The notes below the pieces were generated by a model. That model was not told the DNA's origin, made no database searches, and worked only from the letters and a program-made list of their open reading frames with translations. Positions 19,634 through 28,658 of a DNA stretch of 64,000 nt are shown here, in pieces (the first letter of the stretch is position 1; the number at the start of each line of letters is the position of its first letter). The translations under genes were made by a program, and so were the position numbers. The DNA is from Microbacterium oryzae (GTDB lineage Bacteria; Actinomycetota; Actinomycetes; Actinomycetales; Microbacteriaceae), in the NCBI RefSeq assembly GCF_030406385.1, contig NZ_JAUEPM010000010.1, positions 1-64,000 of the forward strand. Direction: 5' to 3'.

Positions 19634-20728
19634 TCAGCGCACGATGATCGTGTCGGGCGCCGACACGTCGTACACGGTGGCGTCGGCCGCGAGCGCGCCG
19701 CCGAGCGCCTTCTGCAGGACCAGCGCCTTGTACGGCGAGCGGTCCGCACTCCCCCAGATCACCTGCGGACCGTCTTCGCCGAGCAGGAGGGAGACGTCCT
19801 CCGCAGTGGTCGCCGTCGCCGAGGTCACGCTCGAGCGGAGCTCGTCCGGCAGGGCGCGCAGCACCTCGCCCACCGCGAGGAAGGCCTCCGACGTCGTGCC
19901 CCCGTCGACCTCGATGAGCGGCAGTCCTCCCGGACGCTCGCCCGCGGTCGTCAGGGCGACGCCGGCGGCGTCGACGGTGGTGAAGCCCGCGTCCGATTGG
20001 AGCACTCCGACGGGCGTCCGCTCCACGATCCGCACGACGAGGTCGTGCGGCGGGTGCGCCTCGATCGCGTAGCTCTGCACGAGGGGGAACCCGACGAGCG
20101 CGGCCTTCACGGCGCTGTCGTCGACGAGCGGCAGGGGCTTGCCCATCTGGTCCCCGAGCGCAGAGGCCACCGCGTCCGCATCGAGGAGCTCGGTGCCCTC
20201 GACGCTGATCTCCTCGACGGCGAAGAGCGGGCTGTACGCGGCGCCCACGCTCCCGACGACGAGCACGAGGACTGATCCCAGCGCGATCGTCCAGCCCAGT
20301 CGGCGCCGACGCGCGCGCGCCGTGAAGCGCCGCACCTCCGCGCGCAGCACCCGGCGGCGCGCGCGGGCGGCGCGCCAGACGCCCGCCCAGCCCACAGGCT
20401 CGCCGGAGGCCTCGTCCGGGTCGTCGGCGCCGCCATCCGCGGTCTCGCTCGCGACCAGAGCGGCGTCGGCGCGCGGCTCGGCAGGGCGCAGCGCGACGAT
20501 CGGCGCGGTGTCGGTGTGGTCGTCGGCTGCGCGGCCTTCGGACGCAGGGCGCTCGGGAGCCGCGGGGTCGGGAGCGGCGCGGTCAGGTGCGATCGGCGCC
20601 TCCGCCGGGGCGCGCTCGATGCCCAGCCGCTCCATCGCGGCGCGGCGCTCGGCGAGCTGCCGCTCCTCATCCGCGGCGGAGGGCGCCTCCGCGCGCGAGG
20701 AGGGCGGGAGGGGACCCGGCCGCCGCAT
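19634..20728 (-). CDS. ftsQ: Cell division protein FtsQ/DivIB
   Basis: FtsQ links early and late divisome proteins. The 364 residues have an unusually long, charged cytosolic N-terminus (1-150, Ala/Glu/Arg-rich). One transmembrane helix follows near 153-172, then the POTRA domain (about 177-246, 'LFAVEEISVEGTELLDADAVASAL'), and the FtsQ/DivIB domain ending 'YDVSAPDTIIVR'. It begins 5 bp after the murC stop. The N-terminal extension is low complexity and probably disordered. Confidence 0.93.
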   Translation of the reverse strand: MRRPGPLPPSSRAEAPSAADEERQLAERRAAMERLGIERAPAEAPIAPDRAAPDPAAPERPASEGRAADDHTDTAPIVALRPAEPRADAALVASETADGGADDPDEASGEPVGWAGVWRAARARRRVLRAEVRRFTARARRRRLGWTIALGSVLVLVVGSVGAAYSPLFAVEEISVEGTELLDADAVASALGDQMGKPLPLVDDSAVKAALVGFPLVQSYAIEAHPPHDLVVRIVERTPVGVLQSDAGFTTVDAAGVALTTAGERPGGLPLIEVDGGTTSEAFLAVGEVLRALPDELRSSVTSATATTAEDVSLLLGEDGPQVIWGSADRSPYKALVLQKALGGALAADATVYDVSAPDTIIVR

Positions 20729-20733
20729 GATGC

Positions 20734-22137
20734 TCAGTCCGCTGCGCCGGCGCTCGCGAGCGAGCCGAGCACCTGCGGGATGATCCGGTACACGTCGCCG
20801 CAGCCGAGGGTGATGACATAGTCCCCCTCGCGCGCGACCGAGGCCGTGTAGTCGGCGGCCTGCTGCCAGTCCGCGACGAAATGCACGTGCGACGGGTCGG
20901 CGAACGCACCGCTGACGAGCTCCCCGGTGACGCCGGGGATCGGGTCCTCGCGCGCGCCGTAGACGTCGAGCACGACGGTGTGGTCGGCGTGCTCCTCGAG
21001 CACGCGGGCGAACTCGCCCGCCATGAGCTGCGTCCGCGAGTAGGTGTGCGGCTGGTGGAGGGCGATGATGCGCCCCTCGCCCACGACCGTCCGCGCGGCG
21101 GCGAGGGCGGCGGCGACCTCCGTGGGGTGGTGCGCGTAGTCGTCGTAGACGCTGACGCCGCGCTCGACGCCGTGCAGCTCGAAGCGGCGCACCGTGCCGC
21201 CGAACGACTCGACCGCGCGCACGGCGGGCTCGAGCCCGTAGCCGAGCTGCAGCAGCACCGCCACCGCGCCGGCGGCGTTGATCGCGTTGTGGCGGCCGGG
21301 CACGGCGAGCCGACCCGAGACGCGCTCGACGCCGCGGACGAGGGTGAAGCCCACCGGCCCGCTCGCGTCGATGTCGACGACCCGCACGTCGGCGCTCTCG
21401 GCCTCGCCGAAGGTCACGACGTTCTCGTGCGCGAGGCGAGCGGTGACGCGTCGTGCACCGGGGTCGTCGGAGGAGATGACGACGGCCTCGCGGGCCTCGT
21501 CGGCGAAGCGCACGAACGCGTCGTCGAACGCCTCGTGCGAGCCGTAGTGGTCGAGGTGGTCGGCGTCGACGTTCGTGATGAGCGCCACGGACGTGTCATA
21601 CAGCAGGAAGGTGCCGTCGGACTCGTCGGCTTCGACGACGAAGAGGTCATCGCTCCCCACGCCGCTCGACGCGCCCAGCTGCTGGATGACGCCGCCGTTG
21701 ACGTAGCTCGGGTCGGCGCCGATGGCCGCCAGGGCCGTGACGATCATGCCCGTCGAGGTCGTCTTGCCGTGGGCGCCGGCGACCGAGACCAGCCGGCGTC
21801 CGCCGATGAGGTGGTGGAGCGCCTGCGAGCGGTGGATGACGGCGAGACCGCGCTCCTTCGCCGCGAGGAACTCGGGGTTCTCGGGCCAGATCGCGCCGGT
21901 GTAGACCACGGTGTCGACGTCGCCGAGGTTCGCCGCGTCGTGCCCGATGTGCACGGTGGCGCCGAGTGCCTCGAGGTCGCGGGTGTTCTGGCTCTCCGCG
22001 CGGTCGGATCCGGAGACCGGGATGCCGGCCGCGAGGAACATGCGGGCGAGCCCCGAGATGCCGGAGCCGCCGATGCCGATGAAGTGCACGGCGTCGATGT
22101 GCTCGGGGATGGGGACGGTGAGGTCGGGCTTGATCAT
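20734..22137 (-). CDS. murC: UDP-N-acetylmuramate--L-alanine ligase
   Basis: MurC adds the first amino acid to UDP-MurNAc using ATP. The 467 residues show the N-terminal UDP-binding motif ([14 protein letters not shown]), the ATP-binding P-loop ([11 protein letters not shown]), the '[11 protein letters not shown]' metal/substrate segment, and the C-terminal domain with '[13 protein letters not shown]'. It follows murG after a 100-bp gap that holds short repeats. A TAGACT box lies 9 nt before the ATG, so a local promoter with a very short leader is possible. Confidence 0.96.
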   Translation of the reverse strand: MIKPDLTVPIPEHIDAVHFIGIGGSGISGLARMFLAAGIPVSGSDRAESQNTRDLEALGATVHIGHDAANLGDVDTVVYTGAIWPENPEFLAAKERGLAVIHRSQALHHLIGGRRLVSVAGAHGKTTSTGMIVTALAAIGADPSYVNGGVIQQLGASSGVGSDDLFVVEADESDGTFLLYDTSVALITNVDADHLDHYGSHEAFDDAFVRFADEAREAVVISSDDPGARRVTARLAHENVVTFGEAESADVRVVDIDASGPVGFTLVRGVERVSGRLAVPGRHNAINAAGAVAVLLQLGYGLEPAVRAVESFGGTVRRFELHGVERGVSVYDDYAHHPTEVAAALAAARTVVGEGRIIALHQPHTYSRTQLMAGEFARVLEEHADHTVVLDVYGAREDPIPGVTGELVSGAFADPSHVHFVADWQQAADYTASVAREGDYVITLGCGDVYRIIPQVLGSLASAGAAD

Positions 22138-22199
22138 GGCCCGTCGAGTCTAAGCCGCCGCCCTGGCATCCGCCTCAGGGCGCGCGGTCGAGGCGCGCG

Positions 22200-22248
22200 T
22201 CAGAGAGCGCGCGTCCGAGAGCGCTTCAGAGAGCGCTTCAGGTGGCGC
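22200..22248. repeat. Short tandem repeat of about 12 bp at the murG 3' end
   Basis: Four imperfect copies of tcagagagcgct occur at 22200-22210, 22214-22225, 22226-22237 and 22238-22248. The last is partly inside the murG coding end and contains its stop codon. The units lie in the murG-murC gap. Confidence 0.6.
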
Positions 22249-23323
22249 GGCGACCGGCGAGGGCGGCGTCGAGGTGCGCGATGACGTTCTCCGTGCCGCG
22301 GCGCGTGCCGGCGTCGGCGGCCGCACCGGCCATCCGCTCGATCCGCACGCGATCGCGCAGCAGGGGCAGGATGGCCTCGCGCACCTTCTCGGGCGTGAAG
22401 GCCGCGTCGTCGATGAGGACCGCGGCGCCCGCATCGACCACGGAGCTCGCGTTGAGGCGTTGCTCGCCGTTGCCCACCGCGTACGGCACGTAGACGGCGG
22501 GGATGCCCAGGGCGCTGATCTCGCTGACAGTGGATGCTCCGGAGCGCGACACGATGAGGTCGGCCAGCGCGAAGGCGAGGTCCATCCGGTCGACGTAGCG
22601 GCGCAGCGCGTAACCGGCGACGCCCGGGTCGGCGAGCTCCGAGCGCTCCCCCGTGATGTGGAGGAGCTGCCATCCGGCGTCGAGGATCTCCTGCCAGGAG
22701 CCGGCCAGCGCCTCGTTGATGCGGCGCGCGCCGAGCGACCCGCCGAAGGCGAGGAGCACGGGCTTGTCGGCGTCGAGACCGAAGTGCGCGGCGGCCCCCG
22801 CGCGGGTCGCGGCGCGGTCGAGATTCACGATCTCCGGACGCAGCGGCATCCCGACGACCTCGCCGCGCCGCAGCGGCGTGCCGGCGAAAGCCACCCCGAC
22901 GAAGGCGGCGCCGCGGGCGCCGAGCACGTTGGCGAGCCCCGGGCGCGCGTTCGCCTCGTGCACGACGTACGGCACGCCCTCGCGGCGCGCGGCGATGTAG
23001 GCGGGAGCGGCCGCGTAGCCGCCGACCCCGAGCACCACGTCGACGCCGCGCTCGCGGATGCAGCGGCGCACGTCGGCGATGGCCTTCCGCCACCGGGCGG
23101 GGAACCGGAGCGCGGCCGCGTTCGGGCGGCGCGGGAACGGCACCTTGTCGACGATCAGCAGCTCGTAGCCGCGCTCGGGCACGAGGCGCGACTCCAGCCC
23201 CTCTCGCGTGCCGAGGACGAGGATCTCGTCGTCGGCGCGGCGTGCGCGCAGCCCGTCGGCGACGGCGAGCAGGGGGTTCACGTGTCCGGCGGTGCCGCCG
23301 CCGGCCAGGAGGTAGGTCGTCAC
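22238..23323 (-). CDS. murG: UDP-N-acetylglucosamine--lipid I GlcNAc transferase
   Basis: MurG turns lipid I into lipid II at the inner membrane face (GT28 family). The 361 residues carry the glycine-rich loop near the N-terminus (LLAGGGTAGHVNP), 'GVGGYAAAPAYIAA', 'FGGSLGARRINEA' and the UDP-GlcNAc site 'VSRSGASTVSEI'. The GTG at 23323 (VTTYLLAGGG) is chosen by homology and because GGGAGG lies upstream; an ATG at 23347 is in frame. It follows ftsW by 31 bp. Confidence 0.95.
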   Translation of the reverse strand: MTTYLLAGGGTAGHVNPLLAVADGLRARRADDEILVLGTREGLESRLVPERGYELLIVDKVPFPRRPNAAALRFPARWRKAIADVRRCIRERGVDVVLGVGGYAAAPAYIAARREGVPYVVHEANARPGLANVLGARGAAFVGVAFAGTPLRRGEVVGMPLRPEIVNLDRAATRAGAAAHFGLDADKPVLLAFGGSLGARRINEALAGSWQEILDAGWQLLHITGERSELADPGVAGYALRRYVDRMDLAFALADLIVSRSGASTVSEISALGIPAVYVPYAVGNGEQRLNASSVVDAGAAVLIDDAAFTPEKVREAILPLLRDRVRIERMAGAAADAGTRRGTENVIAHLDAALAGRRAT

Positions 23324-23354
23324 TCCCCGATCCTCCCACGCCGGCATGTCCCGA

Positions 23355-24590
23355 TCATGCGGGCGTGCGGGACCCCTTGACGTGCGTCTTCGGGACATGC
23401 CGGGGGTCGGCGGGCGCGGGGAGGGTGCGCGCGCACGCCAGGAGCACGCCGCACGCCAGGAGCACCGCGATGAGCGACGAGCCTCCCGACGACAGGAACG
23501 GCAGCGGCACGCCGAGCGCGGGGAACACCCGCAGCACCACCCCGACGTTGATGAGCGCCTGTCCGACGATCCACACGCCGAGAGCGCCGGCGACGACGCG
23601 CACGAAGAGGTCCTCCGCGCGCGCCACGACCCGGAACGCGCCGAACGCCAGCACCAGGAACAGCGCGAGCACGGCGAGGCAGCCGATGAGGCCCAGTTCC
23701 TCGCCGACGATCGCGAAGATGTAGTCGTCGGCCGCCGCGGGCAGCCAGTCGTACTTCTCCTTGGAGTTGCCGAGGCCGAGCCCGAGGAGGCCGCCGCTGG
23801 CCAGGCCCCAGATGCCGTGCAGCGGCTGGTAGCACTCGTTGAGATAGCGGTCGAGGCAGCTCGTGTCGAACACGCTGAGGATGCGGGTCATGCGGTTGGG
23901 GCTGAGGATGGCGAACGCCGCGATCGCGAGGACCGCCGCGAGCACGGGCGGCACGAAGTAGCGGAGCTTCACGCCCGAGAAGAACAGCGCGCCCAGCACC
24001 ACCAGGGCGATGACCATGACGGTGCCGAGGTCCTTGCCCGCCATCACCGTGCCCATCGCCACGACCGCGACCGGACCGAGCGGCACGAGCACGTGCTTCC
24101 ACCGGCCGAGCAGCGCCTTCTTGCGATCGAGGATGAACGCGCACCAGATGGCGAGCGTGAGCTTGATGAACTCCGACGGCTGCACGGAGAGGACTCCGAA
24201 GTTCAGCCAGTTCCGGTTGCCGCCGACCTCCATGCCGAGCGGCGTGAAGACGAGCAGCTGAAGCAGGACCGCCCCGATGAGCGCGATCCCGGCCATCCGC
24301 TTCAGCCAGCCCATCGGGAAGCGGCTCACCACGAGCATGAGCGGGATGCCGACCGCCGCGAAGATGGCGTGCTTGCCGCCGTCGTTGTACGGGTTGTTCG
24401 CCGTCTGCATCGAGGTGACCGTCGTCGCCGAGATCACCATGAGGATCCCGAACAGGGTCAGCAGCAGCGCCGCGGAGGCGATGAGGAGGAACTCCAGCGG
24501 AAGGGGCGTGAACGACCGCCCCAGCGACACTCGCGCCGTGACGGGGCCGCGCCCGCGCTCAGCCTCTGTCGGGACCGTCGTGCGCGCCAT
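23355..24590 (-). CDS. ftsW: Septal peptidoglycan polymerase FtsW (SEDS family)
   Basis: FtsW polymerises lipid II at the septum together with FtsI. The 411 residues form about ten transmembrane segments. SEDS landmarks are 'NRNWLNFGVLSVQPSEFIKL', 'GKDLGTVMVI' and 'GLGLGNSKEKYDWLPAAADDYIFAIVGEELG', with the conserved region of the large extracellular loop in between. The ATG at 24590 overlaps the murD 3' end by 32 bp; a slightly later start is possible. The frame remains open far upstream inside murD without homology. Confidence 0.94.
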   Translation of the reverse strand: MARTTVPTEAERGRGPVTARVSLGRSFTPLPLEFLLIASAALLLTLFGILMVISATTVTSMQTANNPYNDGGKHAIFAAVGIPLMLVVSRFPMGWLKRMAGIALIGAVLLQLLVFTPLGMEVGGNRNWLNFGVLSVQPSEFIKLTLAIWCAFILDRKKALLGRWKHVLVPLGPVAVVAMGTVMAGKDLGTVMVIALVVLGALFFSGVKLRYFVPPVLAAVLAIAAFAILSPNRMTRILSVFDTSCLDRYLNECYQPLHGIWGLASGGLLGLGLGNSKEKYDWLPAAADDYIFAIVGEELGLIGCLAVLALFLVLAFGAFRVVARAEDLFVRVVAGALGVWIVGQALINVGVVLRVFPALGVPLPFLSSGGSSLIAVLLACGVLLACARTLPAPADPRHVPKTHVKGSRTPA

Positions 24591-26112
24591 CCTCGGTCCC
24601 CTTCCCCAGACGCTCCCTGACCGCGGCGGCGAAGCGCTCACCGCGATCGCCGTAGCTGCGGAACTGATCGAACGACGCCGCAGCCGGCGCCAGCAGCACC
24701 GTGCCGCTCGCTCCCGCCGCATCCGCGGCGAGCTCGACGACCCGGGCCATGACGTCTTCAGTGTCGGTGTGGTCCACCTCGAAGACGGGCACCGCCGGCG
24801 CGTGTCGTGCGAACGCATCGACCACGGGCGCCCTGTCGACGCCGATGACGATCGCGGCGCGCACGCTCCGACCCTGCTGCGCGACGAGGTCGGAGATGTC
24901 GACGCCCTTCAGCAGTCCGCCGACCACCCACACCGCGCCCGGGTACGCGGCGAGCGAGGATGCCGCCGCGTGCGGGTTGGTGGCCTTCGAGTCGTCGACC
25001 CAGATCACGCCGGCTGCCGCGGCCACGACCTCGATGCGGTGCGGGTCGAGGCGGAATCCCGTCAGCGACGAGCGGATGGCCGCGGGCGCGACCCCGAGCG
25101 ACCGCGCGAGCGCGGCGGCGGCGAGGATGTTCGCCACCATGTGGGGCGCGGCGAGCCCTGCCTCGGCCAGGTCGGCGACGGTCGTCAGCTCGAGCGCGGA
25201 CGTGCGGCGGTCATCGAGGAAGGCCCGGTCGACGAGGATGCCGTCCACCACGCCGAAGTCGCTGGGGCCGGGCACGCCCAGATCGAAGCCGATGGCCCGC
25301 GCGCCCTCCACCACGTCGGCGTCCTCGACCATCCGCCGCGTCGCCTCGTCGGACTTGTTGTACACGCACGCCACGCGGGTGTTGCGGTAGACGACGGCCT
25401 TGGCATCGCGGTAGGCGTCGAAGGAGCCGTGCCACTCGAGGTGGTCGTCGGCGAGGTTCAGGCACGCCGACGCGTGCGGCACGGGCGAGCCGACGCCGTC
25501 GTTCAGACCCAGGTACCAGAGCTGGTGGCTGGAGAGCTCCACGACGAGGACGTCGAATCCGGCCGGGTCGCGCACGGCGTCGAGCACCGGCACGCCGATG
25601 TTGCCGCAGGGCGCCGCGCGCAGGCCGCCCTCGACGAGCATCGTGGCGGTCAGGCGCGTGGTCGTCGTCTTGCCGTTGGTGCCGGTGATGAGCACCCACG
25701 CGGCGGGCGTGCCGTCGGGGCGCACGATCTTGTCGCGCACGCGCCAGGCGAGCTCGATGTCCCCCCACAGCGCGACGCCGCTCTCCTGCGCCCAGCGGAC
25801 GACCGGGTGCGCGGGCGGGAACCCGGGCGAGGCCACCACGACATCCGGCGCGAACGAGACGAGCTCCTCGGGCACGGCGGCGAGGGACCCCTCCCACATC
25901 CGCACCCCGATGACCGGCAGCAGCTGCGCGTACTCCTCCGCGGCGGACTCGGTGACGACGAGCACGTCGGCGCCGAGCTCAGCGAGCGTGTCGGCGACGG
26001 AGAAGCCGGTCATCGACAGGCCGAGCACGGCGACGCGCAGGCCCCTCCAGTCCGCGTGCCAGCTCGTCAGCGTGTCGAGCCGCGCGTGCGCGGCGTCCTG
26101 CTCGTGCGTCAT
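24559..26112 (-). CDS. murD: UDP-N-acetylmuramoyl-L-alanine--D-glutamate ligase
   Basis: MurD adds the second stem residue, D-Glu, using ATP. The 517 residues begin with the UDP-binding Rossmann domain ('VAVLGLSMTGFSVADTL'), then the P-loop 'ITGTNGKTTTTRLTATML', 'VVELSSHQLW', 'NLADDHLEWHG' and the C-terminal domain with 'WVDDSKATNPHAA'. It is about 60-70 residues longer than E. coli MurD, from small insertions and N-/C-terminal additions. The start overlaps the mraY stop (ATGA). Confidence 0.96.
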   Translation of the reverse strand: MTHEQDAAHARLDTLTSWHADWRGLRVAVLGLSMTGFSVADTLAELGADVLVVTESAAEEYAQLLPVIGVRMWEGSLAAVPEELVSFAPDVVVASPGFPPAHPVVRWAQESGVALWGDIELAWRVRDKIVRPDGTPAAWVLITGTNGKTTTTRLTATMLVEGGLRAAPCGNIGVPVLDAVRDPAGFDVLVVELSSHQLWYLGLNDGVGSPVPHASACLNLADDHLEWHGSFDAYRDAKAVVYRNTRVACVYNKSDEATRRMVEDADVVEGARAIGFDLGVPGPSDFGVVDGILVDRAFLDDRRTSALELTTVADLAEAGLAAPHMVANILAAAALARSLGVAPAAIRSSLTGFRLDPHRIEVVAAAAGVIWVDDSKATNPHAAASSLAAYPGAVWVVGGLLKGVDISDLVAQQGRSVRAAIVIGVDRAPVVDAFARHAPAVPVFEVDHTDTEDVMARVVELAADAAGASGTVLLAPAAASFDQFRSYGDRGERFAAAVRERLGKGTEDGAHDGPDRG

Positions 26113-27221
26113 ACCTTCGACAGCCATTCCACGTAGAAGAGGCCGACGCCGCTCACGGCGAGCATGCCGGCGATGATCCAGAACCGCACCACGATGGTGA
26201 CCTCGGGCCACCCGCGCAGCTCGAAGTGATGGTGCAGCGGGCTCATGAGGAAGAGGCGCTTGCCCTTGGTCGCCTTGAAGTAGAGGCGCTGGAGGACCAC
26301 GGATCCGGACGACAGCACGAAGAGGCCGGCGATGAGCACGCCGAGCATCTCGGTGCGGGTGAGGATGGCCATGGCCGCGACGACGCCGCCGATCGCCATC
26401 GAGCCGACGTCGCCCATGAAGACCTTGGCCTTGGGCGCGTTCCACCAGAGGAATCCGACGAGCGATCCGACGACCGCCGCGCCGACGATGGCGAGATCGA
26501 GCGGATCCCTCGCCTGGTAGCAGGCCTGCAGGTATTCGTCCGCGAGCTGCGCGGTGGAGCAGGCCTGGTTGAACTGCCAGAACGCGATGAGGCTGTACGC
26601 GCCGACGACGAAGATGCCCGCGCCCGCGGCGAGGCCGTCGAGTCCGTCGGTGAGGTTCACGCTGTTGGAGAACCCGACACCCAGCAGGGCGAGCCAGGCG
26701 AGGTAGAGGAACCAGCCGAGGATCGGCCCGAGCGCCATGAACGACAGCAGCGGGATGTCGCGGAAGAACGAGATGTACGCGCTGCCCGGCGTCAGCGCAT
26801 ACGTGTCGCCGAAGTTCAGGGCGACGATGCCGAACGGGATGACGACGATGATCTGCCCGGCGATCTTCTTCCATCCCGACAGTCCCGCGTAGTGCTGCAT
26901 GCGCACCTTGAGGAAGTCGTCGATGAAGCCGACGGCGCCGAAGCCCACCATCATCCACAGCACGAGCCATCCGGACGCCGTCGGCGGGTTGTAGCCCGTG
27001 TAGGCGCCGATGAGATAGCCGACGATGGTGCCCGCGATGAACACCACGCCGCCCATGGTGGGGGTGCCGCGCTTGAGCTCGTGCTTGGGGGCGTTGAAGT
27101 TCTCGCCGTCGGTGCGGATGACCTGGCCCCAGCCCCAGCGGCGGAACAGCCGGAGGAAGAGCGGGGTGAGGAAGAGGGTGAACGCCAGTGAGATCGCCGC
27201 AGCCGTCAGGAGTGATCTCAC
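26109..27221 (-). CDS. mraY: Phospho-N-acetylmuramoyl-pentapeptide transferase
   Basis: MraY transfers phospho-MurNAc-pentapeptide to undecaprenyl phosphate, making lipid I. The 370 residues have about ten membrane helices. The cytosolic catalytic motifs are 'GTPTMGG', 'FIDDFLKV' (adjacent Asp pair), 'NLTDGLDGLA' and 'MSPLHHHFELRGWPE'. The GTG start at 27221 overlaps the murF stop (GTGA), which fixes the start and suggests translational coupling. Confidence 0.96.
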   Translation of the reverse strand: MRSLLTAAAISLAFTLFLTPLFLRLFRRWGWGQVIRTDGENFNAPKHELKRGTPTMGGVVFIAGTIVGYLIGAYTGYNPPTASGWLVLWMMVGFGAVGFIDDFLKVRMQHYAGLSGWKKIAGQIIVVIPFGIVALNFGDTYALTPGSAYISFFRDIPLLSFMALGPILGWFLYLAWLALLGVGFSNSVNLTDGLDGLAAGAGIFVVGAYSLIAFWQFNQACSTAQLADEYLQACYQARDPLDLAIVGAAVVGSLVGFLWWNAPKAKVFMGDVGSMAIGGVVAAMAILTRTEMLGVLIAGLFVLSSGSVVLQRLYFKATKGKRLFLMSPLHHHFELRGWPEVTIVVRFWIIAGMLAVSGVGLFYVEWLSKV

Positions 27222-28630
27222 GAGAACGATTCTCCCAGACGATCCCCGAGGAACCTGAGTCCGGCCGAGTTGGACGACTTCACCAGCACGCGGTCGCCGT
27301 CGCGCAGCTCTCCCTGCAGGTACTCGAAGGCCTCGTCGGCGTCGGCGAAGAAGACCGCCTCGTCGCTCCAGGACCCCTCCGCGACCGCGGCGAGGTACAG
27401 CGGACGCGCCTCCTGGCCGACGACCACGATGCGCGGGATGCGCAGGCGCACCGCGAGGAGGCCGATCTTGGCGTGCTCGTCGACGGCGTACTCTCCCAGC
27501 TCGCTCATCGCGCCGAGGACGGCGACCATCCGCTCATCGGGCCCGGTGATCTGAGCGAGCGTGCGGAGCGCGGCGTGCACCGAGTCGGGGCTGGCGTTGT
27601 AGGCGTCGTTGATGATGCGCACGCGGTCGGAGCCCATCACCTGCATGCGCCAGCGCTCGGCGAGCTCGACGGTCTCGAGGCGTGCGACGGCGTCCTCGAG
27701 CGAGACGCCGACGGCGAGGGCCGCCGTGGTCGCGGCGAGGGCGTTCTTGATGTGGTGGCTGCCGAGCACCTTGAGGTGGAGGGGCAGCGAGGTCTCCCCT
27801 GCCGTGACCGTCGCGTGCGTGCCGGAGGCGGTGACCTCCAGGCCGGACGCGCGGACGTCGGCGGTCTCGCTCTCGCCGAACCAGCGGATGGCCAGGTTCC
27901 GCTCCTCGGCGATGCTCGCCATGCCCGCCACGCGCGCGTCATCGGCGTTGAGGACGGCGGTGCCGCCGTCGCGGATCGCCGACACGAGCTCGGACTTCGC
28001 CCGCACGGTCGCCTCGATCCCGCCGAAGCCGCCCGCGTGCGCCATCCCCACCATCAGCACGACGCCGACGTCGGGGGTCACGAGCCCGGCGAGACGCGCG
28101 ATCTGCCCATGGGCGTCGGCGCCGAACTCGCACACGAGGTAACGCGTGGTGTGGGTGACCCGCAGCATCGTGAGGGGCGCGCCGACCGCGTTGTTGTACG
28201 AGCCCACGGGCGCGACGGTCTCGCCCTCCCCGCGCAGGATCGTCGCCAGCATGTTCTTCGTGGTCGTCTTGCCGTTGGACCCCGTGATGCCGACGATTCG
28301 CAGCTGTCCGCCAGCGCGCACGCGTGCGACGACCTCCCGGGCGAGGTCGGCGATGGCGGTGACGACGTCGGGCACGACGATCTGCGTGACGGGCTCGTCG
28401 ACGACGTGCTCGACGAGCGCGAGCGCGGCGCCCTGCTCGGCAGCGGTTCCGACGAACAGGTGCCCGTCCGTCGCCTCGCCGGGCTTGGCGACGAAGACGT
28501 CGCCGGGCCCGATGTTGCGGGAGTCGGTGTCGACGGTCCCGTCGACGAGGGTGTCGGCGGTGAGCGCACCGTGCAGGTGCAGCTCTCCGCCGATGGCGGC
28601 CGAGATCTCGGCCAGGGACAAAGCGATCAT
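27218..28630 (-). CDS. murF: UDP-N-acetylmuramoyl-tripeptide--D-alanyl-D-alanine ligase
   Basis: MurF adds D-Ala-D-Ala to complete the UDP-MurNAc-pentapeptide. The 470 residues have the N-terminal MurE/F domain ('DSRNIGPGDVFVA'), the P-loop 'ITGSNGKTTTKNML', the MurF-specific 'SYNNAVGAPLTML' and 'NDAYNASPDSV'. These last two motifs separate it from MurE, so it is not a mislabelled tripeptide synthetase. It follows ftsI by only 28 bp, leaving no room for murE, which usually sits between them. Confidence 0.96.
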   Translation of the reverse strand: MIALSLAEISAAIGGELHLHGALTADTLVDGTVDTDSRNIGPGDVFVAKPGEATDGHLFVGTAAEQGAALALVEHVVDEPVTQIVVPDVVTAIADLAREVVARVRAGGQLRIVGITGSNGKTTTKNMLATILRGEGETVAPVGSYNNAVGAPLTMLRVTHTTRYLVCEFGADAHGQIARLAGLVTPDVGVVLMVGMAHAGGFGGIEATVRAKSELVSAIRDGGTAVLNADDARVAGMASIAEERNLAIRWFGESETADVRASGLEVTASGTHATVTAGETSLPLHLKVLGSHHIKNALAATTAALAVGVSLEDAVARLETVELAERWRMQVMGSDRVRIINDAYNASPDSVHAALRTLAQITGPDERMVAVLGAMSELGEYAVDEHAKIGLLAVRLRIPRIVVVGQEARPLYLAAVAEGSWSDEAVFFADADEAFEYLQGELRDGDRVLVKSSNSAGLRFLGDRLGESFS

Positions 28631-28658
28631 GTGAGGGAGGCTCTCCGCGCGGGGCGCG

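Noticed and set aside
27218..28630. murF being a mislabelled or fused murE
   Set aside because: The MurF-specific segments SYNNAVGAPLT and NDAYNASPDS are present, and the length is that of a single ligase.
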